This document shows positions 55,144 through 63,391 of a DNA stretch of 64,000 nucleotides, one piece after another. The stretch is from an uncultured Bacteroides sp. (GTDB lineage: Bacteria > Bacteroidota > Bacteroidia > Bacteroidales > Bacteroidaceae), in contig NZ_CABUHK010000010.1 in NCBI RefSeq assembly GCF_902491285.1, forward strand, positions 1 through 64,000. Reading direction: 5' to 3'. Positions within the stretch are counted from its first letter, which is position 1. The number at the start of each line of letters is the position of its first letter. The translations under genes and the position numbers were made by a program. The notes beneath the pieces are model-generated. The model saw nothing but the letters and a program-made list of their open reading frames with translations, was not told where the DNA came from and ran no database searches.

Positions 55144-56091
55144 ATGATGAGTAAAAATGGATTTAGCCGGTGTGGGGAACTCTACATCGGTCGTTTACGA
55201 AAAGAGGGACGCCACTCTACGGCGCACGTCTACAAGAACGCCCTCTTTTCTTTCAGCAAGTTCTGCGGCATATCTAATCTGTCGTTCAGGCAAGTCACCC
55301 GTGAGCGTTTACGGTGCTACGGGCAGTATCTTAACGAATGTGGTCTGAAGCCTAATACGATTTCTACGTATATGCGCATGCTTCGTAGCATTTATAATCG
55401 GGGAGTGGAAGCGGGGAATGCCTCTTACGTGCCGCGGTTGTTCAGTGATGTCTATACGGGCGTGGATGTCCGTCAGAAAAAAGCCTTGTCTGCCGCCGAA
55501 CTGCATAAGCTTCTTTACGAAGATCCTAAGTCTGAGCGTTTACGCCGTACACAATCTATTGCTGCTCTGATGTTCCAGTTTTGCGGGATGTCATTCGCAG
55601 ATTTGGCTCATTTGGAAAAATCGGCTTTGGAAAGCAATGTATTGCGTTATAGCCGTATCAAAACTAAAACTCCTATGAGTGTGGAGGTGTTGGACAGTGC
55701 AAAGGAAATGATTGACCAACTACGGAACAAGCAGGACTCTCTGCCCGATTGCCCTGATTACCTATTCGATATTCTCCATGGTGACAAGAAACGGAAAGAT
55801 GAACGTGCTTACCGTGAATATCAGTCTGCCCTCCGTCGGTTTAATAATAGCTTGAAGGATTTGGCAAGGGCGCTACATCTGAATTCTCCGGTTTCTTCCT
55901 ACACGTTCCGCCATTCCTGGGCTACTACCGCCAAGTATCGGGGAGTCTCAATTGAAATGATTAGTGAATCATTGGGGCACAAATCTATAAAGACCACGCA
56001 AATCTATTTGAAAGGCTTCGGACTGGAAGAACGTACAGAGGTAAATAAAGGGAATTTATCTTACGTAAGGAACTACTGCGCTAGCAGATGA
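55144..56091 (+). CDS. Tyrosine recombinase at the head of the capsule locus
   Basis: A 315-residue site-specific recombinase with an N-terminal SAM-like core-binding domain (about 1-105) and a C-terminal catalytic domain. Visible residues: Arg II 256 in SSYTFRHSWATT (with Tyr253 at the His-II position), His279 in SLGHKSIKTT, and nucleophile Tyr288 in TTQIYLK. The first catalytic Arg expected in the R-G-M-S-F segment is Cys147 (FQFCGMSFADLAHL, codon TGC at 55582-55584). Bacteroides capsule loci often carry such an enzyme to flip the adjacent promoter, and a perfect inverted-repeat segment begins 40 bases downstream. Whether this version is active is uncertain. Confidence 0.88.
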   Translation: MMSKNGFSRCGELYIGRLRKEGRHSTAHVYKNALFSFSKFCGISNLSFRQVTRERLRCYGQYLNECGLKPNTISTYMRMLRSIYNRGVEAGNASYVPRLFSDVYTGVDVRQKKALSAAELHKLLYEDPKSERLRRTQSIAALMFQFCGMSFADLAHLEKSALESNVLRYSRIKTKTPMSVEVLDSAKEMIDQLRNKQDSLPDCPDYLFDILHGDKKRKDERAYREYQSALRRFNNSLKDLARALHLNSPVSSYTFRHSWATTAKYRGVSIEMISESLGHKSIKTTQIYLKGFGLEERTEVNKGNLSYVRNYCASR

Positions 56092-56130
56092 CTATGATAT
56101 AATGTATTGGTAATCAGTGATAGTAACTAG

Positions 56131-56412
56131 CCGTTACTTCTTAGGTAACGGATATAAATTTGACGCAAAGATAGACAAAAACATAGATAGCACACAAATA
56201 TTTCTTCACTTTTTTTAGTTTTATCTGAAACATAGGGCAAAAAACTATCTGAACATGAAATAATATAAATTTCATGCTCCAACTTCTTATTGCCAAAATT
56301 CAGGGACTTTCTCGCTGAATAATAGGCAGTTGCTTTTCTCGTGCCCTGTCTATGTGTGTAATTTCCCTTTTCATTGCTGTGTGTACTCAATCCGTTACCT
56401 AAGAAGTAACGG
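56131..56412. other. Invertible promoter segment (capsule phase-variation switch)
   Basis: Perfect 23-base inverted repeats bound the segment: 56131-56153 and 56390-56412. Each is itself a dyad, CCGTTAC-N7-GTAACGG, i.e. two 7-base arms around a 7-base centre, the layout of a tyrosine recombinase crossover site. The 236 bases between carry no believable gene but one strong promoter on the minus strand. The segment fills the gap between the recombinase (stop 56091) and upxY (start 56434), so inversion would turn the promoter toward the capsule genes. Confidence 0.88.
56166..56198 (-). promoter_or_regulatory. Capsule promoter in the OFF orientation
   Basis: On the minus strand TTTG (56198-56195), 21 bases, then TATCTTTG (56173-56166): both boxes of the Bacteroides consensus (TTTG and TAnnTTTG) at the right spacing. 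As given it points left, toward the 3' end of the recombinase gene. After inversion the -7 box would lie 12 bases inside the right-hand repeat and point at upxY with a short leader. A + strand TAAATTTG at 56155-56162 lacks a -33 box. Confidence 0.75.
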
Positions 56413-56433
56413 ACAAATATGGGGTAAAAAAAC

Positions 56434-57012
56434 ATGATTTTAACAAAAGCAAAATCAGTAATTGCTGGGCCTAGTAATGGGACAGGGGAAGGCGTAGCAC
56501 ACTCTAAACGCTGGTATGTAGCTTTGGTTCGTATGCATCACGAGAAGAAGGTTGCAGAGCGTTTGGACAGAATGGGGATTGAGAGTTTTGTTCCTGTCCA
56601 ACAGGAAATTCATCAATGGAGTGACCGGCGAAAGATGGTCGAGTCAGTCTTGCTTCCAATGATGGTTTTTGTCCATGTTGATCCGAAAGAGCGTATGGAA
56701 GTTTTGAGTTTTTCTACAGTGAGTCGTTATATGGTGATGCGGGGTGAGAGTGCACCGGCGGTGATTCCTGATGATCAAATGGCGCGTTTCCGTTTTATGC
56801 TTGATTATTCCGAAGAAGCAATCTGTATGAACAGTTCTCCTTTGGCACGTGGTGAAAAGGTTCGTGTCATCAAAGGTCCTTTGACCGGACTTGTTGGTGA
56901 ACTGGTCAATGTTGACGGTAAAAGTAAGATTGCCGTTCGCTTGAATATGCTTGGTTGTGCTTGTGTTGATATGCCTATTGGTTATGTAGAGGCAATCAGC
57001 GAGAAAAACTAA
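56434..57012 (+). CDS. upxY: UpxY-type NusG-like transcription antiterminator
   Basis: A 192-residue NusG paralogue. The NGN domain runs from RWYVALVRMHHEKKVAERL (about 26-44) to about 120, with the typical PVQQEIHQWSDRRK; a KOW domain follows (GEKVRVIKGPLTGLVGELV). UpxY proteins bind the leader of their own capsule operon and let RNA polymerase read through it. The ATG is 21 bases after the right inverted repeat. In many capsule loci upxZ, an inhibitor of other UpxYs, follows; here the next gene is wza. Confidence 0.9.
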   Translation: MILTKAKSVIAGPSNGTGEGVAHSKRWYVALVRMHHEKKVAERLDRMGIESFVPVQQEIHQWSDRRKMVESVLLPMMVFVHVDPKERMEVLSFSTVSRYMVMRGESAPAVIPDDQMARFRFMLDYSEEAICMNSSPLARGEKVRVIKGPLTGLVGELVNVDGKSKIAVRLNMLGCACVDMPIGYVEAISEKN

Positions 57013-57048
57013 TTTTTCCCCTCTTTTTTGTTTTATCCTCAATTTATA

Positions 57049-57855
57049 ATGAATATGAAAAACTGTAGAGTTTCCTTCCTTTTTATGTTATTAGCATGTG
57101 TTTTGGGTGGGATGACTTCTTGTGTGTCATCCAAAAAGATGCTTTATCTGCAAGGTGCTGATAAACTGCATGAGAATCCACAGAAAATAGAAAATAATTA
57201 TGAATTGCGTATCAAACCGGATGACCAGCTTCTGATTACGATTAATAGTAAGGCTCCGGAGTTGTTAACTCCTTTCGCGAACAGCCAGGTATTAGGTTCA
57301 AGTTCGTCTACGAATACCCAGGAAAGCACCGGCCTTTTAGTCAGTCAGAGTGGTAAAATAGAAATACCTGTTTTGGGTGAGATGCAGGCGGCAGGGTTGA
57401 CACGCCAAGAATTGGCGGATGCGATTAAAAACAAACTTATTGAAGGCGAGTATATCAAGGATCCTACCGTATTAGTACGCTTTAAAGGTGCAAAAATAGT
57501 AGTGCTCGGTGAAGTGGGCAGTCCCGGAGTAAAAGACTTGCCCGGTGAACGTGTTACCATACTCGAAGCTATCGGACTGGCAGGTGATTTACCGCCGACA
57601 GCCCATCGGGAGAATATTCTGGTTATCCGAGAGGAAAATGGTGAACGTAAGAGTTATAGCGTTGATCTTACTTCGGGAGAAGATATTTTGAATTCCCCCG
57701 TTTTTTATCTTCAGCAGAATGATGTAGTTTATGTGGAACCCAACAAGGCTATTAATGTGAAAGGAAGTTCCGCACTTACCTATCTGTCTGCCGGTAGTAG
57801 TATTATCGGCGTATTAGCTTCTATATTATCATTAGTATTTATTCTTACGAAATAA
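57049..57855 (+). CDS. Polysaccharide export outer-membrane lipoprotein (Wza-like)
   Basis: A 268-residue Wza/BexD-family protein. The ATG at 57049 (MNMKNCRV) is preferred over an in-frame TTG at 57028; the lipobox is MTSC. The Poly_export domain starts at NYELRIKPDDQLLITI and is followed by one SLBB domain (IVVLGEVGSPGVKDL). A C-terminal hydrophobic helix (SSIIGVLASILSLVFIL) is typical of Bacteroidetes versions. It forms the outer-membrane exit for capsule and pairs with the Wzc encoded 4 bases downstream. Confidence 0.92.
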   Translation: MNMKNCRVSFLFMLLACVLGGMTSCVSSKKMLYLQGADKLHENPQKIENNYELRIKPDDQLLITINSKAPELLTPFANSQVLGSSSSTNTQESTGLLVSQSGKIEIPVLGEMQAAGLTRQELADAIKNKLIEGEYIKDPTVLVRFKGAKIVVLGEVGSPGVKDLPGERVTILEAIGLAGDLPPTAHRENILVIREENGERKSYSVDLTSGEDILNSPVFYLQQNDVVYVEPNKAINVKGSSALTYLSAGSSIIGVLASILSLVFILTK

Positions 57856-57859
57856 TAAG

Positions 57860-60184
57860 ATGGAATATACACAGGAAAATAATGAGAAAACAGTCAAGGA
57901 AAGCGGATTCAATATTAACTTGCGTGATATTGTAGAATTAATCATAGCTAATTGGTACTGGTTTGCTCTTTCAGTGTTTATTTGTGTGAGTGTCGCTTAT
58001 CTATATACCCGTACCTTAGTCCCCGTTTATCAACGTCAGGCTGTGATGTTGGTAAAGACGGGAGGAAAGAATGCAAATTCCGACATTTCGGCTATGTTGG
58101 AGTTGCAAGGCGGAATTACCGGTAGTGGTGTTGAAAATGAAATGTTTATACTCCGTTCCCATCAACTGGTGCGTGAGGTTGTCAATCGCCTGCATCTGGA
58201 TGTATCATATGAGAAAGAAGGCTTTTTCCGTAATACATCTTTATATGTTGAATCTCCGATTGAAGTAAACTTCATAGACCCATATCATACTTACTATCGT
58301 ACGAATGTCACTCCATTGGATGTGAAGAACTACTCCATTTCGGGTGAAAAATACGCTTATGGTGATACCATTCAAACAGAAGCCGGAAGAATCGTAGTGA
58401 ATTTGAGACCTGAAAATCTTAGTACCTATATAGGTAAGCCTGTCCTGGTGACACGAATGAATCCCGAAGTGGCAGCGTCCATATATAAAGATGGTATTTC
58501 AACTTCGCTTGCAGGTAAAGGAACTTCTATGGTACAGATTACTTGTACGGGAGATAATGTATCCCGTGCCGATGCGATCCTGAACGCTTTGATTAATGTA
58601 TATAATGAAACTATCATTGAAGACAAGAACCGCATAGCGGTAAACACCGCCAAGTTCATAGATGAACGTATTGCGGTAATCGGTAAAGAATTGGGCGATG
58701 TAGAAGAAGAACTGACAGACTTCAAGCAGCGTAACCGGATTATAGGCTCGGAAGGGAACGGGTCGCAATTTCTTGCGGAAAGCAGCCGCATGAAGACAGA
58801 AAACCTTCAGATGGAAACGGAATTGTCCATTGCCCAATCCATTAAAAGCTATTTATTGGATGCTACCCGAAACAATCAGTTAATACCTAATGTATCCGGT
58901 GTTGGAGATGCAAGTGTACAAAGTCAGATCACTGCTTATAATGAATTGATGCTTCAACGTAACCATCTGTTGGCTGAATCCGGTGCAAAGAATCCCGTTG
59001 TACAGACGGCAGATAAGAATTTGGCAGAGATGCGTACGGTAATTTCCGGCTCCATGGATAATTATATAAAGAATCTTCGTCTACGGTTGGAGAAGACTCG
59101 TGCGGTAGAACGTCAGATCAACTCTGAAATTCAGGCTGTTCCGAAGCAAGAGAAGATGGCATTAAGCATTATCCGTCAGCAATCCATCAAAGAAGCATTA
59201 TATACTTTCCTGTTAAATAAGCGTGAAGAAAACGCACTGCAACTGGCAGTAACGGAAGCGAATATCCGTGTAGTGGAATCTCCATTTGGTTCCAATGCCC
59301 CTATCGCACCTCATTCTACAACTTTTCTGCTGGCAGCTTTAGTTGTAGGACTGGCTATCCCGTTGGGAATCCAGATACTAATCATGTTATGGAATACGTC
59401 CGTCCGCGGTAGAAAGGATATTGAAGATTATACCACTATTCCACTTTTAGGTGAGATTCCTTCCCGTAAAGAAAATATGGCAGACGATGCCATTGTGGTA
59501 GACGATAAAAAGAATGACATTATTTCCGAGTCGTTTCGTCTGCTTCGTGCCAATATAAACTTTGTAGCGAAAGATGCGCGTGTTCTCATGTTCACTTCTA
59601 CCATGCCGGGAGAAGGAAAGTCGTTTGTATCTCGCAATTTGGCAGTGGCAATCGCTATTGCCGGGAAAAAAGTGGTATTGGTTGATACTGATATGCGTAA
59701 GAGAACGCAAAGTAAATTGGCGGGAATTAAACATAAAGATGGATTGAGCACATACCTGTCTGGACAACACAATGATGTTGACAGCATTTTGGATAAAGGA
59801 CTGATTCATCCGTCTGTCGACTCCCTGTTTGTTGGTCCTATTCCGCCTAATCCTTCCGAACTATTGATGAGTGAACGGTTGGAGAAATTAATAGAGGAGC
59901 TGAAGAAACGCTATGACTATATCATATTGGATAATGTTCCGGCACAAATTGTGGCAGATGCCGCCATTGTGAATCGTGTAGCAGAACTGACTTTATATGT
60001 CATTCGTGATGGACAACTTGACCGACGCTATCTTCCGGAATTGGAACGACTGCACAAAGAAGGTAAGTTTAATCACTTGTGTATTGTGTTGAATGACAGC
60101 CATATTGAAAAGAAAAAATATGGGTACGGTTACGGATATGGTTATGGCTACGGGTATGGTTATAAATATGAGGAATATAAATAA
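57860..60184 (+). CDS. Wzc-like chain-length determinant and BY-type tyrosine autokinase
   Basis: A 774-residue inner-membrane copolymerase. Wzz domain with a first membrane helix at about 30-52 and a second at about 490-515, the periplasmic coiled coils between them, then a cytoplasmic BY-kinase: Walker A TMPGEGKS (Lys587), Walker A' VVLVDTDMRK, Walker B YIILDN. The C-terminus is a Tyr cluster of eight Tyr-Gly pairs followed by KYEEYK, encoded by a GGNTAY hexamer repeat at about 60118-60172; such clusters are the autophosphorylation sites that control chain length and export. Confidence 0.93.
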   Translation: MEYTQENNEKTVKESGFNINLRDIVELIIANWYWFALSVFICVSVAYLYTRTLVPVYQRQAVMLVKTGGKNANSDISAMLELQGGITGSGVENEMFILRSHQLVREVVNRLHLDVSYEKEGFFRNTSLYVESPIEVNFIDPYHTYYRTNVTPLDVKNYSISGEKYAYGDTIQTEAGRIVVNLRPENLSTYIGKPVLVTRMNPEVAASIYKDGISTSLAGKGTSMVQITCTGDNVSRADAILNALINVYNETIIEDKNRIAVNTAKFIDERIAVIGKELGDVEEELTDFKQRNRIIGSEGNGSQFLAESSRMKTENLQMETELSIAQSIKSYLLDATRNNQLIPNVSGVGDASVQSQITAYNELMLQRNHLLAESGAKNPVVQTADKNLAEMRTVISGSMDNYIKNLRLRLEKTRAVERQINSEIQAVPKQEKMALSIIRQQSIKEALYTFLLNKREENALQLAVTEANIRVVESPFGSNAPIAPHSTTFLLAALVVGLAIPLGIQILIMLWNTSVRGRKDIEDYTTIPLLGEIPSRKENMADDAIVVDDKKNDIISESFRLLRANINFVAKDARVLMFTSTMPGEGKSFVSRNLAVAIAIAGKKVVLVDTDMRKRTQSKLAGIKHKDGLSTYLSGQHNDVDSILDKGLIHPSVDSLFVGPIPPNPSELLMSERLEKLIEELKKRYDYIILDNVPAQIVADAAIVNRVAELTLYVIRDGQLDRRYLPELERLHKEGKFNHLCIVLNDSHIEKKKYGYGYGYGYGYGYGYKYEEYK

Positions 60185-60189
60185 TAGAG

Positions 60190-62112
60190 ATGAAACAAAA
60201 TTTGGAAAAATTTATCCGGTATATAAGCAGGACTTATTTTAGTTACTGGATAATATGGGGAATTGACTTAGTCATTTCGGTGACTTCCACCTGTTTCACT
60301 TATTGGTGGATACATTGTCTTACGGGCACATTACTGAATGGTTGGGGAATGATTCAGGTCGGAACTTTAGCGGCAGTTGCTACTACGATAGCTTCCTATC
60401 TGTTTCACACATACCGTAATACTGTACGTTATTCTCAACTGCGCTGTTTATGGCCGCTCATTTGTAGCTCGTTATTTAAGATGGCATGTGTGGCAATTGC
60501 TGTCTTTACATTCTTGACTTCTGTCGGCTTATCGGCCAATCAGAAACTTTTGTTCATCCTATTTGACGGAATGTTGACTATCATTGCATTTGCTACATCC
60601 CGAATGCTGATGGTTATCATCTACGAGGCCTTGATAGATATGATGAACAAGGAGAATATGCGTATTCTGATTTATGGAACGGATGATAAAAGCGTAGCCT
60701 TAAAGACTCGTTTGCTGCATAGCTCTCATTATAAAGTTGTAGGTTTTTATTGTTATGGCACTATCTATAAGCATCGTCGTCTGGCCGAATTGCCTATCTA
60801 TTATTTTACGAACGAGCAGACTTTCCAGCAACTAGTCTATAAACGGCATATTCAAGGTATCCTGTTTGCTCACAATGAGTCGACCCGTGCGGAAGAGACC
60901 CGTTTGCTTCAATACTGCAAGGATAACCATATAAAGACTCTCATTGCTCCTTCTATCAGTGAGGCTGATGAAGACGGGAATTTTCATCAATGGGTACGTC
61001 CGGTAAAGATTGAAGACTTGTTGGGACGCCCTGAGATTAATATCAATATGGGTGAAGTCGCTGATGAATTCAGTGGAAAGGTGGTCATGGTTACAGGAGC
61101 TGCCGGTAGTATCGGTAGTGAACTTTGCCGTCAATTGGCGCAGATGAATATCAGTAAACTGATTATGTTTGATTCTGCCGAGACTCCTTTGCATAACATT
61201 CGTCTTGAGTGTGAGCGGAAGTATCCTAACCTTGATTTTGTTCCGGTGATAGGAGATGTCCGTGTGATAGACCGCCTACGTATGGTGTTTGAAATTTATC
61301 ATCCTCAAATCATATTTCATGCAGCAGCCTATAAGCATGTTCCGCTGATGGAAGAAAATCCTTGCGAGGCTGTATTGGTGAATGTCACGGGTAGCCGCCA
61401 AGTAGCTGATATGGCAGTGAAGTATGGTGCGGAGAAGATGGTAATGGTTTCCACAGATAAGGCTGTTAATCCTACCAATGTGATGGGGTGTTCCAAACGG
61501 TTGGCGGAAATCTATGTGCAGAGTTTGAGTTATGCCATTAAAGAAGGTAAGATAGAGGGTAAAACCAAATTTATCACCACCCGTTTCGGCAATGTCTTAG
61601 GCAGTAATGGCTCGGTGATTCCCCGCTTCAAGGAACAAATAGAAAATGGCGGTCCCGTCACCGTGACACACCCTGATATCATACGCTATTTCATGACTAT
61701 CCCCGAGGCGTGTCGTTTGGTGATGGAAGCAGCTACTATGGGGGAGGGAAATGAAATCTTTGTATTCGAGATGGGTAAACCGGTGAAGATTGTGGATTTG
61801 GCTACTCGTATGATAGAGTTAGCGGGATATAAGCCGGGAGAGGATATTGAAATTCAATTTACGGGTCTTCGTCCGGGAGAGAAATTGTATGAGGAAGTTT
61901 TGAGTAATGAAGAGAATACGATTCCTACTCATCATAAGAAGATAAAGATAGCTAAGGTTCGAAAATATGAGTATGAGGATATTGTAGAGACATACGATGA
62001 ATTTGAGAGATTATCTCGTTCTGTGAAGATTTGGGAGACGGTGAAGTTGATGAAGAGAACGGTACCGGAGTTTAAGTCGAAGAATTCGAGGTTTGAGGAG
62101 TTGGATAAGTAA
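60190..62112 (+). CDS. CapD/FlaA1-family nucleotide-sugar 4,6-dehydratase, membrane-bound
   Basis: A 640-residue protein with four or so N-terminal membrane helices (about 15-150), a CoA-binding-like Rossmann region (about 155-285) and a C-terminal SDR domain. The NAD site is VTGAAGSIGSEL (from residue 301), with VSTDKAVNPTNVMGCSK as the altered catalytic region of this family and RFGNVLGSNGSVIP after it. It converts UDP-GlcNAc or a similar nucleotide sugar to a 4-keto-6-deoxy intermediate for capsule repeat units. It starts 5 bases after wzc and is the first biosynthetic gene of the locus. Confidence 0.9.
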   Translation: MKQNLEKFIRYISRTYFSYWIIWGIDLVISVTSTCFTYWWIHCLTGTLLNGWGMIQVGTLAAVATTIASYLFHTYRNTVRYSQLRCLWPLICSSLFKMACVAIAVFTFLTSVGLSANQKLLFILFDGMLTIIAFATSRMLMVIIYEALIDMMNKENMRILIYGTDDKSVALKTRLLHSSHYKVVGFYCYGTIYKHRRLAELPIYYFTNEQTFQQLVYKRHIQGILFAHNESTRAEETRLLQYCKDNHIKTLIAPSISEADEDGNFHQWVRPVKIEDLLGRPEININMGEVADEFSGKVVMVTGAAGSIGSELCRQLAQMNISKLIMFDSAETPLHNIRLECERKYPNLDFVPVIGDVRVIDRLRMVFEIYHPQIIFHAAAYKHVPLMEENPCEAVLVNVTGSRQVADMAVKYGAEKMVMVSTDKAVNPTNVMGCSKRLAEIYVQSLSYAIKEGKIEGKTKFITTRFGNVLGSNGSVIPRFKEQIENGGPVTVTHPDIIRYFMTIPEACRLVMEAATMGEGNEIFVFEMGKPVKIVDLATRMIELAGYKPGEDIEIQFTGLRPGEKLYEEVLSNEENTIPTHHKKIKIAKVRKYEYEDIVETYDEFERLSRSVKIWETVKLMKRTVPEFKSKNSRFEELDK

Positions 62113-62152
62113 TGTTATTTGTTACTAATATATTGATATATTATTACTATAG

Positions 62153-63391
62153 ATGAAATTTTTATTTGATCTTGATGGAACGGTCACATCTGCAGAGACT
62201 CTTCCTATTATTGCAGAACATTTTAACTGCAAAGAACAGATTGCAGAGTTAACCACTAAAACAGTAGCAGGGAATGTTCCTTTTATTGAGAGTTTTATTC
62301 GTCGAGTAAATATATTGGGTAAAAACTCGGTTAAAGAGACTTCTGATCTTCTTGCTCAGGTTCCTCTTTATCCAAGAGTGGCAAAATTTATTGAGGAACA
62401 TAAAGAGGATTGTGTCATTGTTACTGGCAATCTTACTTGTTGGTGTGAAGGGTTATTTAAAAAGATAGGTTGTCAATGTTATGGTTCTGAGGCGGAATGC
62501 AACAATGACGAAGTCGTGTTGCTAAAAACTATTCTTAGAAAAGAGGCTGTTGTTGACCAATATAAGGCTTTGGGGGAAACTGTAGTATTTATTGGAGATG
62601 GAAATAACGATCTTGAAGCTATGCGCCATGCTAATATTTCTATTGCAGTGGGATTAACTCACAACCCGGCACAAAGTTTAATGGCTATTTGTGATTATGT
62701 TATTTATAATGAAAATGCATTAATACGACAGATGCGTCAACTTCTTGGACAATATAGCGATAACAAATCTGTGGTTATAAGCTGTGCTGGTATTGGAAGT
62801 AGGCTTGGGTTGGGGTTGACAAAAGCACTTGTGCAAATTAATGGCGATTCGCTTATTTCATGGCAATTAAAACTCTTTAAAGAAGTTGAAGACTTGCGTC
62901 TTGTCATTGGATTTCAAGGTGCAGAAATAATCGAAGAGGTTCGGAAGTACCGTGAGGATGTTATATTCTGTTATAACCATCGTTATTTTGAGACGAAAAC
63001 AGGGGCAAGCTATTATTTAGGAGCTCGTCACGCAAACCGAGAGTCATTAGAATGGGATGGTGATTTACTTGTTCATCCAGATGATGTAAAAATGTTGTTG
63101 GCCACTCCTGGAGAATTTATTTGTTATGGTGATATTACCAGTGAGGATTCTGTATACGTACGTACCGATGAGAATGGTGAAGTCTTAAGTTTCTCTCGTG
63201 AAGGAGGGGATTACGAATGGACCGGACCAGCTTGCATGGATAAGAGACATCTTACGTATTGTTCACAAAATGTTTTTAATATGTTTGAACCCTTTTGTCC
63301 AATGAGAGGGATCAAGGTCAGAGCCTATGATATTGATACATATAGTGATTATATTCGAGTTTCAGAAATTACAAAAGATTGGAAGGTATGA
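62153..63391 (+). CDS. HAD phosphatase-nucleotidyltransferase fusion
   Basis: A 412-residue two-domain protein. Residues 1-200 are a SerB-like HAD phosphatase: FDLDGTVTSAET (Asp6, Asp8), VIVTGN, and FIGDGNNDLEAM. Residues from about 207 are a sugar/choline-phosphate-type nucleotidyltransferase: VISCAGIGSRLGLGLTKALV is a variant of the nucleotide-binding G-x-G-T-R-x(n)-K signature (Ser for Thr). The fusion could make an NDP-activated small molecule for capsule decoration; the substrate is unknown. Coding sequence is more A/T-rich than the genes before it, as is common for exchanged capsule cassettes. Its stop overlaps the racemase start (ATGA). Confidence 0.8.
   Translation: MKFLFDLDGTVTSAETLPIIAEHFNCKEQIAELTTKTVAGNVPFIESFIRRVNILGKNSVKETSDLLAQVPLYPRVAKFIEEHKEDCVIVTGNLTCWCEGLFKKIGCQCYGSEAECNNDEVVLLKTILRKEAVVDQYKALGETVVFIGDGNNDLEAMRHANISIAVGLTHNPAQSLMAICDYVIYNENALIRQMRQLLGQYSDNKSVVISCAGIGSRLGLGLTKALVQINGDSLISWQLKLFKEVEDLRLVIGFQGAEIIEEVRKYREDVIFCYNHRYFETKTGASYYLGARHANRESLEWDGDLLVHPDDVKMLLATPGEFICYGDITSEDSVYVRTDENGEVLSFSREGGDYEWTGPACMDKRHLTYCSQNVFNMFEPFCPMRGIKVRAYDIDTYSDYIRVSEITKDWKV

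Noticed and set aside
56127..56435. 102-codon minus-strand ORF over the invertible segment
   Set aside because: It spans both inverted repeats and the promoter, has no protein-like pattern I recognise, and would be broken by inversion.
57028..57048. N-terminal extension of the Wza-like protein
   Set aside because: TTG start with seven extra residues; ATG 57049 gives a normal lipoprotein signal.
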